Positions 42,971-52,690 are shown, numbered from the stretch's first letter. The stretch is 53,701 nt of DNA from Prevotella sp. UBA2444 (GCA_002342665.1 DDQK01000041.1:1-53701), one strand, 5' to 3'. The notes: generated from the sequence alone by a model not told the origin. Numbers and translations: made by a program.

Positions 42971-44058
42971 GGCTGTCCTCCTATAATATTCTTTTCCCAG
43001 ATATCACCTATGTTATATTCTTCCAGCCAGGCATCAAGAGTATCCTTTTCCAATCTGTTAAATACCGTTTGCTTGTTCTCTCTATCAACTACAATAATAT
43101 CTTCAGGTTCGAAACAATTAACCAGATTGACAGATTGTGTAGCCAAAATGATCTGCTTTTTCTGGGCAGCGCGACGCACCAATGCTGCGAACTTGTTAAT
43201 AGCAGTTGGATGTAATCCCAATTCTGGCTCGTCTATAATAATCGTATCAGGCAAATTAGGTTGCAGAAGCAAGGTGGTTAATGCAATGAATCGAAGTGTT
43301 CCGTCAGAGAAACTGTTTGCATCTAAGTAGGCATCAGAATCCTTCTCTTCCCACTCTAACGAAATCATTCCCTTATTGTTGGGATTTTCACGCAACTTAA
43401 ACCCTTTGAAATAAGGAGCAATAGATCGTATAACCCCTTCTATTAATTTGAAACTTTGTGGATCGTTTTGCTGCAATCTGTATAGATAGGCTGCCAGATT
43501 AGATGCATCATGACGTAACGCCTCATTGTCTCCCATATTACATTCTCTTCTCATAGAAGATGTGATGCTTGTATCATGGAAGTGATAAACGGTAAAACTC
43601 CTTAAGAAATTCCTTAAATAACCAGCACGCCACTTAGGACTATCAAGGATTCCAGACTCTTCTACTGCATTATCCCATGAGGTCTTATTCCACATCTTTT
43701 CATAGTCCTTCGTTGTTTCCCCCTTGTTATTAAAGAAATCTCCTGAAGTCTCAATAAAAGCCTTGTTGCCTATTGCGGGCTTTAATTTGAAATAGAAAGC
43801 GTTTGTATTAGCAAAATCGATAAGACTTCCTAAATACTCAGAATGCTTCTGTCCTTGATAGAGGAATCTTTCAAACCCTCCCCGTTCAAGTATGTAGCTG
43901 CCAAGGCGTTTATTCAACAAAGCATTTACCAACTCAAAGAAAGAGATAAAATTACTTTTACCCACTCCATTTGAGCCAATCAGTACATTCAGATTGCCTA
44001 ACTTTATATCAGCATACTGAATAGACTTGTAATTTTGTATTTGAATTCGCTCTATCAT
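42967..44058 (-). CDS. AAA (SMC/ABC-like) ATPase of the DUF4276 pair
   Basis: A 363-residue protein. It has N-terminal MIERIQIQNYKSIQ, Walker A LIGSNGVGKSNF at about 32-40, ABC signature-like ANSFSDGTLRFIALTTLLL, Walker B TIIIDEPELGLHPTAI and the switch IILATQSVNLVN. The family is AAA_21/COG4637. Together with the coupled DUF4276 protein it resembles two-gene anti-phage modules in which the ATPase senses infection and frees or activates the effector. It sits between the HNH pair and res in the defence string. Confidence 0.87.
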   Translation of the reverse strand: MIERIQIQNYKSIQYADIKLGNLNVLIGSNGVGKSNFISFFELVNALLNKRLGSYILERGGFERFLYQGQKHSEYLGSLIDFANTNAFYFKLKPAIGNKAFIETSGDFFNNKGETTKDYEKMWNKTSWDNAVEESGILDSPKWRAGYLRNFLRSFTVYHFHDTSITSSMRRECNMGDNEALRHDASNLAAYLYRLQQNDPQSFKLIEGVIRSIAPYFKGFKLRENPNNKGMISLEWEEKDSDAYLDANSFSDGTLRFIALTTLLLQPNLPDTIIIDEPELGLHPTAINKFAALVRRAAQKKQIILATQSVNLVNCFEPEDIIVVDRENKQTVFNRLEKDTLDAWLEEYNIGDIWEKNIIGGQP

Positions 44059-44070
44059 AAATTGTGTCGA

Positions 44071-44706
44071 TTATTTATTCCATATAATGTCACCACCAAA
44101 CACAGCATTCAATGTTGGTTCATCTCTGATAATCCAGTATTTGAAGCCTAATAATTCCTTGCCTATTGCAAGTTCTTCTCGGACAATATCTTCATTAGTT
44201 TGTGAAGAATTCATCCGATAGTCAATGACTTTCCTCATAAAGTCATTGATGCTCATTTCTACTCTATCATAGAAAACTTCTTCGTGCGGACTTCGAAAGT
44301 TTGGATCGTGTTCTTTGCCGTTAAAAATGTTCTCCAGAAGTTTTATTGTTTGTTTAACTTCTGTGGAGTTGTTTACACTTCTGAATTCTGCTTCTTTTGA
44401 GTAAGTGTCCAAACGTTGCTCTATAATATCCTCAATGTTGTTTGTTGCTGGATCCAATATGTTGTCATATAAGGCAAGTTTTTTGTCATTACAATATCCG
44501 CATGACAAAAACAGATTATTCCAATCTTGTCTGTTTGCCTGACTATTCAGATGCTCAATGTGATAATTTGCTTCAACCGAACATTCACAAATATAGCATT
44601 TCCGATGCTGGTCATTTAGTAATTGTCGTTGTACGTCTTGACCATCATAAGCCTTTGTTGTCAATAAAGACTCAGGAATAGTTGCACTCTTTTCTACTTT
44701 TATCAT
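44071..44706 (-). CDS. HNH endonuclease (Septu PtuB-like)
   Basis: A 211-residue HNH protein. It has zinc-binding CYICEC and CGYCND, catalytic HIEHLNSQ between them, and N in DWNNLFLSCGYCN, as in PtuB/retron-associated HNH proteins. Its start overlaps the stop of the ATPase upstream (ATGA). As the effector of a Septu-like pair it would nick or cut DNA or RNA when the ATPase senses infection. No reverse transcriptase or retron RNA is seen nearby, so this is the stand-alone form. Confidence 0.85.
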   Translation of the reverse strand: MIKVEKSATIPESLLTTKAYDGQDVQRQLLNDQHRKCYICECSVEANYHIEHLNSQANRQDWNNLFLSCGYCNDKKLALYDNILDPATNNIEDIIEQRLDTYSKEAEFRSVNNSTEVKQTIKLLENIFNGKEHDPNFRSPHEEVFYDRVEMSINDFMRKVIDYRMNSSQTNEDIVREELAIGKELLGFKYWIIRDEPTLNAVFGGDIIWNK

Positions 44707-45971
44707 TGTATCAACTCCTTTATCTTATCCACATACTTCAGTTTTAATTTGAGATACTCTCCAATCAAAGAAGGAGAAACAGCTTCAGGGATGTTGTCAA
44801 AATCACTTATGTAATTTTTTAGTGTATCTATTTCTGACGCAGTTAAATTTTCTTTCTCTAAGAGTTCTTTAATTCTGGTTAGGCGATGCCTTACATCACT
44901 TGACTCAGCCCTCACTCCAAAATAGCCCTCAGCCAAGGACTCATAGGAATAATTGGTAAGATTCTCTATCGTTTTTTTGTGCTCCAAATCGTACGCGACA
45001 GCATTTGGCATAGAACTGAGAACAAATGGTGAGTGAGTAGTTACTATGAACTGGATATTGGGGAATATTTCAGTTAATATGGGCATAATAATCTTTTGCA
45101 AGGCCATGTGTAAATGTGTCTCAATTTCATCAATAAGCACAATTCCTTCTTTCTGGTATACCCTTGTTAATGAGTTGTCGTCCTGCATCTTTAATATAAG
45201 GTCTGCAACAATATCCAATACAGCAGCAAAGCCATCAGACAATTCTGTAAATTTGAATTTCTTACCCTCTGTGCAGATTCTAAAACTATAATCTTTATAA
45301 TTGAATTCTAATTTTAGATTGTCGTTTTGATATATTCGTTTCAGTAAGCTCTCAAAACTTACAAACCATTTGTTAATCTCATCGGCATCTGCAATCTGCT
45401 TTTCATTACGGGCTAACGCTTCCTGAATCTTTAAATCAGATAGGAAATTCAAAAACTGATTCGTTGCTGTATCTTTTGCTTCACCTTTTTTATTATATAC
45501 GGGTTTCGTCGGATTCTTTGGCTCCTGCATTTCAGGCTTACGGTATGCCTTATATGAAGCAACGATGAAGTCTCCCTTTTGATATTTGTTAATGATAGCC
45601 GCTACATTGACAAATGTGATATTAACCTTTCCATATAAATTCTTATATCTGCTGCGGTTATTGGCTAATTCTATTTCTCTTTTTGAGCGTTCTTCATCTG
45701 TTTTCGCATTTTGATAATTTGATTCCGCATTCTTCACCCATTCGCCATATTGTAAGAAATATAAAGAAGTATCATTTTTTATTTTTTCAATAAAATCAGT
45801 AATGGCATTAAGTAATATTGTCTTACCACTGCCGTTTTTACCCGTAATGATAAGATGAGGGGACTTCTCGTTAGTGATGGAAATTTCTAAGTCCTCATTG
45901 GCAATGGGAACGTCAACACCGTTCAATCTGAACGATTTGTTGACATGGATGTTTTTAATGAAGTAATTCAT
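44703..45971 (-). CDS. AAA ATPase (Septu PtuA-like)
   Basis: The 422-residue protein has Walker A LIITGKNGSGKTILLNAI near 40, a coiled insertion (about 70-210), signature FTELSDGFAAVLDIVADLIL, Walker B GIVLIDEIETHLHMALQ and FIVTTHSPFVLSSMPNA. This matches the ATP-binding proteins that partner HNH nucleases in Septu and in some retrons. It is AT-rich and translationally coupled to the HNH gene. It lies 21 bases after mod and is the first gene of the insert between mod and res. Confidence 0.85.
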   Translation of the reverse strand: MNYFIKNIHVNKSFRLNGVDVPIANEDLEISITNEKSPHLIITGKNGSGKTILLNAITDFIEKIKNDTSLYFLQYGEWVKNAESNYQNAKTDEERSKREIELANNRSRYKNLYGKVNITFVNVAAIINKYQKGDFIVASYKAYRKPEMQEPKNPTKPVYNKKGEAKDTATNQFLNFLSDLKIQEALARNEKQIADADEINKWFVSFESLLKRIYQNDNLKLEFNYKDYSFRICTEGKKFKFTELSDGFAAVLDIVADLILKMQDDNSLTRVYQKEGIVLIDEIETHLHMALQKIIMPILTEIFPNIQFIVTTHSPFVLSSMPNAVAYDLEHKKTIENLTNYSYESLAEGYFGVRAESSDVRHRLTRIKELLEKENLTASEIDTLKNYISDFDNIPEAVSPSLIGEYLKLKLKYVDKIKELIQ

Positions 45972-45992
45972 AATTATTTTGTTTTTTAGTTT

Positions 45993-47651
45993 CTAATCAA
46001 ATAACGAACCTTCTACGGGTTTATTGTCTTTTGCTTCTGCCGTTGATTCTTCTTCGGGGAAGTCGTCGAGGTCTTCTTTGAGGTCGAGTTGGGGCATGTC
46101 GATAATGTTCAGAGAGTAGTCATCCTTGTTGAACTCACAGCGGCCGAGGAGCATCTGAGGGATTTTCTTCACTGTGATATTCCTGGCGTGGTTGATACAT
46201 TCTTTTTGGAAGGCAGTACAGCAGATAAGGAGACTTTCATCTTCCTGCATCGTCTCGCTGATGGCATCGAGGCTCTCAACAGTAAGGAACTGTGTAGTGG
46301 TATAGATGAAGTCATGCTCAGAACTCTGTCCCTGCTTCCAGTAGAATGCAGCGTCAGGCTGGTAGGTATAGCCTTCTTGTTTTGCCATCGCTGCAGCTAG
46401 CATGTCAGCGTTATATTCCTTGTTGATGATGAGATTGCCAAACTTGTCTTCTTTTAGTAGGCTTGGGGCAAGTTCGTAGAACTTAAAACCGCTGCCGCCT
46501 TTCCAGTTCTGTGCTTTGCTGATGCCACCTTGGTCTGTGCCATCCGTCACTTTCTTTAGACGGGGATAACATAAAGTGTATGCTTGATTGCCAAGTTCTA
46601 CACCGATATATTTTCTACCCATCTTTTGTGCAACAGCGGCAGTGGTGCCAGAGCCGAGGAAACTATCAAGGACGATATCTCCAGGCTTTGTAGATATCAT
46701 AAGAATTTTGCGAATTAACCTTTCTGGTTTAGGTGTCTTAAATAAATCGGACGTCTTTATATTTGGGAATAGTTTAATCAATTCATATTTTGCCTGTCTG
46801 TTATGGCCGGTATCATCTATATCAAACCATATGTTAGAGGGAGCCAATCCCCCTTGGTCTTTCAAATAGGTTTTCTTGATGACGCGCTTCCCATCTTTTG
46901 AAAAGACAATCTCACCAGATTTAATCATCTCTTCCATCTTTTCTTTCTTCCAACGCCATCCGTTTGTCGGAGATTTAATCTCAATCCCTTGAGGGGACAC
47001 TATTGTGTATTGCAAATTTGGCCTTGGATTGGGAGAAGACAAATTCCCAGCGAACCAAGGCCCTTTAGGGTCATTGTCTGGATTTTTGTAGTGAGAATTT
47101 GATGCTTCTGTTCTTGGAAGTGGATAAGATAACCAATCTTGATTCTTACTATAGACAAGGATGTCGTTATAATCTACTGAGAATTTTTTCGAATCGTTAT
47201 TAGATGAATCGGCAGAGCGCCAAGCAACAGATGTGACGAAGTTTGCTCTACCACAGATTTCGTCACACATTACTTTGAGATAATGACATTCATTATCATC
47301 AATACATATCCAAAGAGTTCCATCATTAGTAAGAAGATTCCATAAGATTTCTATGCGATACCTCATGAGAGAAAGCCAAATAGAATGCTCAAGTCCATCA
47401 TCATAGTGTTCAAAAGCATTTCCTGTATTGTATGGGGGATCTATGCATATACACTTAATTCGTTTTGAATACTCCTGTTCCAGTGCTTTCAGTGCCAGCA
47501 GGTTGTCTCCGTGAATAAGCATATTGCCACTCTCGGTATCCCCATAACTGTATTTGGGGTCTTCGATAAGAATGCGAGGCTCAATAGCCTCTCGCTTCTC
47601 ATCCTTCCCAATCCATGTTAGTTCTAACTTTTGCAATTTATCTTGTGCCAT
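45993..47651 (-). CDS. mod: Type III-like DNA methyltransferase Mod
   Basis: A 552-residue beta-class amino-methyltransferase. The catalytic motif IV is DPPYNTGNAFEHYDD at 71-77, and the SAM site motif I is DIVLDSFLGSGTTAAVAQKMGRKYIGVEL near 330. The variable target-recognition region lies between them (roughly 120-300), and a C-terminal acidic tail ends SLFD. It would methylate adenine or cytosine at an asymmetric site and specify the target for Res. Target specificity cannot be read from sequence. It lies two bases after the unknown gene. Confidence 0.92.
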   Translation of the reverse strand: MAQDKLQKLELTWIGKDEKREAIEPRILIEDPKYSYGDTESGNMLIHGDNLLALKALEQEYSKRIKCICIDPPYNTGNAFEHYDDGLEHSIWLSLMRYRIEILWNLLTNDGTLWICIDDNECHYLKVMCDEICGRANFVTSVAWRSADSSNNDSKKFSVDYNDILVYSKNQDWLSYPLPRTEASNSHYKNPDNDPKGPWFAGNLSSPNPRPNLQYTIVSPQGIEIKSPTNGWRWKKEKMEEMIKSGEIVFSKDGKRVIKKTYLKDQGGLAPSNIWFDIDDTGHNRQAKYELIKLFPNIKTSDLFKTPKPERLIRKILMISTKPGDIVLDSFLGSGTTAAVAQKMGRKYIGVELGNQAYTLCYPRLKKVTDGTDQGGISKAQNWKGGSGFKFYELAPSLLKEDKFGNLIINKEYNADMLAAAMAKQEGYTYQPDAAFYWKQGQSSEHDFIYTTTQFLTVESLDAISETMQEDESLLICCTAFQKECINHARNITVKKIPQMLLGRCEFNKDDYSLNIIDMPQLDLKEDLDDFPEEESTAEAKDNKPVEGSLFD

Positions 47652-47653
47652 CG

Positions 47654-48505
47654 TTATTTCTTTAGTTTTGCAGTGATTGCATCAATTTTCTTTTTTACTT
47701 CTTCTTCCTTCTTTTTCTTCTTTTTTAGTTCTACTCGTTGATCTAAAATCATTTCAATGCTTGCACGCATCGTATCAAAGTATTCTAAACATTCGTCTTC
47801 AGATAATTCATGAATACCTTTGCTTAATATTCCGTATATGCTACTATGCTCAACAATAAATGTAGGCAGATAACTATGAAGTGTTTTTATCTTTTCGTCC
47901 ATTCGCTGCTTCTCAAACTCTTCAACGTCAATCTCGTCTTTTTCTTTTGCCTCATTATAAGCATCATAAATAAGTCCTTCGAATATTCGCCTAAGATATA
48001 CAAAAGAACCTACGCCTACACCATTTGCAGCAAGACCAATAGCTTTTGTAAATTCTTTCAATGCAGGTTTCTCTAAAACTTTGTCATATTGTTTTATCTG
48101 ACCAATATGTATATCTGCTACGGATGGATATTGCCCAACTTTTATTAATATAGAATTGTCATAATCATGATATACTAAAATGGTTATTTCATCATCATAT
48201 CTCTGACACTTAAAGACAATGGATTTTACTTTAAGCTCTTTCAGAATGGAAATGGAGTATGTGTTATAAAAATGATCTGCAAGACTATATTGCCCCATAG
48301 AGCATTCAAGCAATTCACCTAATCCTCTTTCCAAATGAAAGGTTGAATCTTTTTTGTGTAGAGGGTTATAACCCTCCACTTTTGTATCGTCACTACTTTG
48401 TGCTAAATCTTCTATAATGTCATTATAGCCATTACTTGCATCAACTTTATGATACAATGGTATATTAAATACAAATTCTTCTAATGTCATTATATAATCC
48501 TCCAT
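47654..48505 (-). CDS. Unknown protein linking helicase and Mod in the defence block
   Basis: The 283-residue protein overlaps the helicase gene end by 16 bases and stops two bases before mod. The C-terminal half has a pattern reminiscent of DUF4145-type defence proteins (VGSFVYLRRIFEGLIYDAYNEA; IYGILSKGIHELSEDECLEYFDTMRASIEMILDQR). It ends in a highly charged Lys/Glu coil (ELKKKKKKEEEVKKK). The N-terminal half has a possible beta-rich part (KSIVFKCQRYDDEITILVYHDYDNSILIKVGQYPSV). No enzyme motif is evident. It could be an adaptor or specificity factor. It is strongly AT-rich compared with ispD. Confidence 0.75.
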   Translation of the reverse strand: MEDYIMTLEEFVFNIPLYHKVDASNGYNDIIEDLAQSSDDTKVEGYNPLHKKDSTFHLERGLGELLECSMGQYSLADHFYNTYSISILKELKVKSIVFKCQRYDDEITILVYHDYDNSILIKVGQYPSVADIHIGQIKQYDKVLEKPALKEFTKAIGLAANGVGVGSFVYLRRIFEGLIYDAYNEAKEKDEIDVEEFEKQRMDEKIKTLHSYLPTFIVEHSSIYGILSKGIHELSEDECLEYFDTMRASIEMILDQRVELKKKKKKEEEVKKKIDAITAKLKK

Positions 48506-51411
48506 CTTATATTAAATAATGTTTCTTCCGTTGCTTTCTTCTGTCGAAGTGTTTGCTCAACTTCGTCGAAGAGTTTTTCTTTTTGGGCATCCACCTCGTC
48601 CTGTGCCTCAAACAGACTGCGGCGCTTCTCACTGCGGCGCTTCTCCAGGTCTTTCACGAGACGTTGTGCCTCTATCTTCTCTTCCAGTCGGGTTAGTTTA
48701 CGGGCTTCCGACTTGCGGAGTTTAATCTCAGCATCAAGGTCGCTGATTTCCCGCTCCAAGCCAATCTTTACATCGTCAGCCCATAAGTTCAACTTTTCTA
48801 TTTCTGTTTCAAAGAAAGTTTGATTGCGCTTATAGTTCTCACTTTTAGCCACCTCTTTCTGTTTACGGATATTCTGCTCCAAGACATCATCCATTTCACT
48901 GCTCATCTGTGCCCACCGTCCTTCTGAGGCATGAAGCGAAAACATCCGTTCGGCTATTTCCGACGGAATCATTCTCCCATCGTCTGTATAACAGGCTATG
49001 AGCAGATAGTCCTCTGGCTCTGATGCCTCAATTGTGAATTTATCAATCCTCATCCATCCAGCATGACCGACTTGCTTTTCGAGCAAGGCTACTTTGACAG
49101 GAGTGTGGGTGTAATCAAAGATGACTTCGTGAGAGGGGAGGTCGAGTGTCAGACAGTTCTTTATAATGCTCTGAGCCAATGGATGCCCAATGCGATAAAC
49201 TTGTGCGTGGTCAGGAATTTGAACGTCACTCTTACGTTCGCCTTCTCTGGGAACGACCATGCAATAAGTTTCGCTGTTTTCGCGCGTAAAACTATGTGTC
49301 TCTTCATCGAAAGTAGCTTGGTCGTCCAAAGCATACTTTGTCAATTCCCATAATCGCTTCTCAAACAGGTTGAGATTGCTGATGCTAGCAGCCAGATGCA
49401 TCTTTAACTTCTCGCTGACCGACTCATCGAAGTTTTCTAACAGCGTGGAGCGGGCTTTCAGCATTTTGTCGGAAATCTCAGAGCGCAGTTCCTCTTGCAG
49501 TTGGTCGAAGGCTTGTTCTATCTCTTCAGTCGTCCGGCACTCATTATATATTTGTGTGATGCGTTTCTCGAAATCAACTCCATTCCCTATGCTGCCCAGC
49601 ACCTCGTCACTGGCACCAAAGACTCCACTGAACAGTTGGAACTTCTCATTCAGCAGTTCATAAACACGTACATCGGCAGCATTACGTTTGTTGAGGAAGT
49701 TGATGACCACCACATCATGCTTTTGTCCGTAACGATGACAACGGCCAATGCGCTGTTCTATACGCTGAGGGTTCCAAGGCATATCGTAATTGACCACCAA
49801 CGAACAGAATTGCAAGTTGATTCCTTCGGCAGCAGCCTCAGTAGCAATCATAATCGTTGCTTGATCACGGAAATAGTCAACCAGTGCAGCCCGTTTGTCG
49901 GCTGTGGCTGAGCCTGTAATTTTGCTACTGCCTTTATACTTTTTGAGCCAATCTTTATAGATGGCTGTTGATTTTCTATCGCTGTTGGAACCGTTGAACA
50001 ACACAACCTTTCCTTTATAGCCGTTCTTTTCAAATAACTCGAAAAGAAAATCTTGGGTGCGACGTGATTCCGTAAAGAGCAATGCTTTCCTATTGGCTCC
50101 CAACTTTTCCAGTTCCTCGAAGCCCTTGTTGAGAGCCACAAACAGATGCTCAGCCTTGCTGTTTTTCCGGATCTTTGCTGCGAGTGCTTGAAACTCTCGT
50201 AAGTCCGCTAGTTCATTCTTAATACCCTCTATTTCATGTGGATGCAGGATTCCTTCAGGGCCAGAATCTTCTACTGCAGTACATCTTTCTTCCTCGTCAT
50301 CAGATAGCCAATAGTCGAGGTTATCATCTAATCCGTCAAAGTCCAATGTGGTAGTATCAATGTCCAAATTGACATCTTGCTTGCGTAAAATGTCTTCCAG
50401 CCTTTCTATTAACCGGGTCAGCGTGCCATAGATGGCAAAAGTTGAAGAGGCCAATAACTTACGAAGTATCATAGTCATCAACTGTCGCTGGCTATTGGGA
50501 AGGGCATAGAGCAAAGGGCGTTGCAGATAGGCAGATACTAATTCATATAGTTTCTGCTCGTTGTCTGTAGGGTAGTACTCTTCACAGATGGCAATTCGTT
50601 TTGTATATTTGATATATTCCAGGACTTGGCGTCTGAGGGTACGCTTGCAAACGGGTTGTAACCTGTTACGCAACAAGCGGTAGTCGTTTGCAGTCAAAAC
50701 CTTGCTAAACTGGCTTTTGAAACTCTTCAAGTCACCAAACACGAATTCGTCAATGATGGAGACTAAACCGTAAAGTTCAAGTATGGAATTCTGCAAAGGT
50801 GTAGCCGTCAGCAAAATTTTCTTTCGCTTCAGAAGTGCATCTTTAATCGTGTTAGCAATGCGATTATTGGACTTATAGACATTACGCAGTCGATGAGCCT
50901 CGTCAATCACTACCAAGTCCCAAGGTGTATTTCGCAGGTAAGCAGATTTTGTACGAGCAAACTGGTAGGAGCAAATGATGATACCGGACGGTTGGTGCTC
51001 ACCACCGTCTTTATTGAATGGGTTCAGATTGCCCAACTCTATTTCTTCGCTGAAACTCTTCGCTTCTAATATATAAGAAGGTATGAAGAACTTCTCCATC
51101 AATTCTGCTGACCATTGCTTGCGCAGGTTGGCTGGACAGATAATCAATAACCGACGCTTGCGTTCTGCCCAGTGCTGGGAAAGGATGATGCCAGCCTCAA
51201 TGGTCTTGCCAAGTCCCACCTCATCAGCCAATATTGCACCATTTGACAAAGGCGACTTGAACGCAAAGAGTGCTGCATCAATCTGATGAGGCGTCAAATC
51301 GACCTGTGCATCGTGGAGCGATGCAGTCAATTTGTCCAAGTTATTGGCGGGCAGTCGCCTCGTCAGGAAATGGGCAAAATATTTAGCGTGATATGGTGTG
51401 ATACTTGTCAT
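48490..51411 (-). CDS. SNF2/RapA-like helicase with C-terminal coiled coil
   Basis: The 973-residue protein has SNF2 motifs: I LADEVGLGKTIEAG (about 60-72), II VVIDEAHRLRN (near 167), III LLTATPLQNSI, V ATEAAAEGINLQFC and VI QRIEQRIGRCHRYGQ. An acidic insertion (DGLDDNLDYWLSDDEEERC) lies in the middle. The last 120 residues are coiled coil rich in Glu, Arg and Lys. Such proteins accompany defence loci (DISARM DrmD-like, some R-M systems) and probably move along DNA. The ATG abuts the ispD TAA with no spacer (TAAATG). It is the first gene of the defence block. Confidence 0.9.
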   Translation of the reverse strand: MTSITPYHAKYFAHFLTRRLPANNLDKLTASLHDAQVDLTPHQIDAALFAFKSPLSNGAILADEVGLGKTIEAGIILSQHWAERKRRLLIICPANLRKQWSAELMEKFFIPSYILEAKSFSEEIELGNLNPFNKDGGEHQPSGIIICSYQFARTKSAYLRNTPWDLVVIDEAHRLRNVYKSNNRIANTIKDALLKRKKILLTATPLQNSILELYGLVSIIDEFVFGDLKSFKSQFSKVLTANDYRLLRNRLQPVCKRTLRRQVLEYIKYTKRIAICEEYYPTDNEQKLYELVSAYLQRPLLYALPNSQRQLMTMILRKLLASSTFAIYGTLTRLIERLEDILRKQDVNLDIDTTTLDFDGLDDNLDYWLSDDEEERCTAVEDSGPEGILHPHEIEGIKNELADLREFQALAAKIRKNSKAEHLFVALNKGFEELEKLGANRKALLFTESRRTQDFLFELFEKNGYKGKVVLFNGSNSDRKSTAIYKDWLKKYKGSSKITGSATADKRAALVDYFRDQATIMIATEAAAEGINLQFCSLVVNYDMPWNPQRIEQRIGRCHRYGQKHDVVVINFLNKRNAADVRVYELLNEKFQLFSGVFGASDEVLGSIGNGVDFEKRITQIYNECRTTEEIEQAFDQLQEELRSEISDKMLKARSTLLENFDESVSEKLKMHLAASISNLNLFEKRLWELTKYALDDQATFDEETHSFTRENSETYCMVVPREGERKSDVQIPDHAQVYRIGHPLAQSIIKNCLTLDLPSHEVIFDYTHTPVKVALLEKQVGHAGWMRIDKFTIEASEPEDYLLIACYTDDGRMIPSEIAERMFSLHASEGRWAQMSSEMDDVLEQNIRKQKEVAKSENYKRNQTFFETEIEKLNLWADDVKIGLEREISDLDAEIKLRKSEARKLTRLEEKIEAQRLVKDLEKRRSEKRRSLFEAQDEVDAQKEKLFDEVEQTLRQKKATEETLFNIRWRII

Positions 51412-52074
51412 TTATACCAATATTTCTGCAATCTTCATGTCGTAGGGCGTGGTGATCTTGATGTTCTCACGGTTGCCCTCCACGAGGGTAATCTCATGGC
51501 CGAAACTCTCCACCACGGAGGCATCGTCGGTGAAGCCGTCGTTGTATGGCTGTCGGTTGGCGGCCTTCAGGAGCTGGATGTCGAAGGTCTGGGGGGTCTG
51601 CACCAGACGGTACTCGCCGCGCGGCACCGTTATGGAGTCTTCGCCTTCCAGATGGCGCACGGTTTCGACAACGGGGATGACGGGGATAACGGCCTTTTTC
51701 TCTCTTGCTGTCTCGTAGCAGCAGCGGATGACGTCGATGCTGGGGAAGGGGCGCACACCGTCGTGTACGCCTACCACGCCCTCGGCATCGTCGGGGATAA
51801 GCGCCAGGCCGTTCTGTACGCTGTGGAAGCGCGTCTCGCCGCCATTAGCCAGCTGATACTCGATGCCGAAGTGATATTCCTCGCAGAGCTTCTTCCAATA
51901 CTCCTGTTGTGCCTCGGGCAGCACAAGGATAATCCGCAGCGTCTCGGAGTACTCGCGGAAGCGCTCCAGCGTCCGCATCAGTACCGGCCTGCCGCCTATC
52001 GGCAGGAACTGTTTGGGGATGTCGCTCCCCATTCGCAGGCCCTTGCCGCCTGCTACTATGATAACGTAGTCCAT
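51412..52074 (-). CDS. ispD: 2-C-methyl-D-erythritol 4-phosphate cytidylyltransferase
   Basis: The 220-residue protein has [33 protein letters not shown] (the CTP-binding loop with the conserved Lys/Arg), [12 protein letters not shown] and QTPQTFD, and ends [14 protein letters not shown]. It makes CDP-methylerythritol in the MEP isoprenoid pathway. Its ATG overlaps the stop of the DJ-1 gene (TGATG), and its own stop abuts the helicase start. Base composition is typical of the core chromosome. Confidence 0.95.
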   Translation of the reverse strand: MDYVIIVAGGKGLRMGSDIPKQFLPIGGRPVLMRTLERFREYSETLRIILVLPEAQQEYWKKLCEEYHFGIEYQLANGGETRFHSVQNGLALIPDDAEGVVGVHDGVRPFPSIDVIRCCYETAREKKAVIPVIPVVETVRHLEGEDSITVPRGEYRLVQTPQTFDIQLLKAANRQPYNDGFTDDASVVESFGHEITLVEGNRENIKITTPYDMKIAEILV

Positions 52075-52643
52075 CAGGCCATCAGGTGCTTGAAACGCAT
52101 GCCCTCGGCTATCTGGTCGGAAGTCTGCTTATCCACCAGTTGAGCGAGCAGCTCGTAGGCGTAGGGGAAGGCGGCAGCAGGGCCTTCGCCTGTGGTGATG
52201 TTACCATCGACAGTCACCAGGTCGCCTGTATACTGAGCGTCGCCGTCCTTCAGTGCCTGCTCGAAACCGGGATAGCAGGTGGCCTTCTTCCCTCCGAGGA
52301 TACCTAAGGGAGCCAGAACCACGGCTGGGGCAGCGCAGATGGCACTCACTTTCTTGCCGGCAGCAGCCTGAGCCAGTACAGCCTTGCACACGCTCTCATG
52401 GGCGAACAGGTTGGAGGCCCCGGGCATGCCTCCTGGCAGCATCAGCAGGTCGGCATCGCTGTAGTCGCTCTGCTCAAACTGAATGTCGGCTTCGATATTC
52501 ACGCCATGAGCCGACTCCACCAGGGGAAACTCCGTGGTGCTCACCGTCACTACTTCCACACCACCGCGACGCAGCACGTCGACGGGTATCAGGGCCTCGA
52601 CATCCTCGAAACCATCAGCTAAAAATACATAAACTTTTGCCAT
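52074..52643 (-). CDS. DJ-1/PfpI (ThiJ-like) family protein
   Basis: The 189-residue protein has [22 protein letters not shown] (Glu at the active site), a [14 protein letters not shown] turn, and the nucleophile elbow [16 protein letters not shown] with the family's reactive Cys. It belongs to the DJ-1/YajL branch that acts as a glyoxalase/deglycase-like or oxidative-stress protein; the exact reaction is not clear. It is the first gene of the string that runs through ispD and the defence block to recG. Confidence 0.93.
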   Translation of the reverse strand: MAKVYVFLADGFEDVEALIPVDVLRRGGVEVVTVSTTEFPLVESAHGVNIEADIQFEQSDYSDADLLMLPGGMPGASNLFAHESVCKAVLAQAAAGKKVSAICAAPAVVLAPLGILGGKKATCYPGFEQALKDGDAQYTGDLVTVDGNITTGEGPAAAFPYAYELLAQLVDKQTSDQIAEGMRFKHLMA

Positions 52644-52672
52644 AATCTTCTATAAAAGGTTTGTATTTTGTG

Positions 52673-52680
52673 CAAAGATA
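52673..52680 (-). promoter_or_regulatory. -7 element of the DJ-1/ispD/defence/recG string
   Basis: TATCTTTG on the minus strand lies 30 bases before the DJ-1 ATG. No gap longer than about 25 bases occurs between genes from here to recG, so this may be the main promoter of about 15 kb. Confidence 0.65.
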
Positions 52681-52690
52681 ATATTTTTTT

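Noticed and set aside
44071..45971. Retron with ATPase/HNH effectors
   Set aside because: No reverse transcriptase gene and no candidate msr/msd region lies beside the pair; a Septu-like module is the simpler reading.
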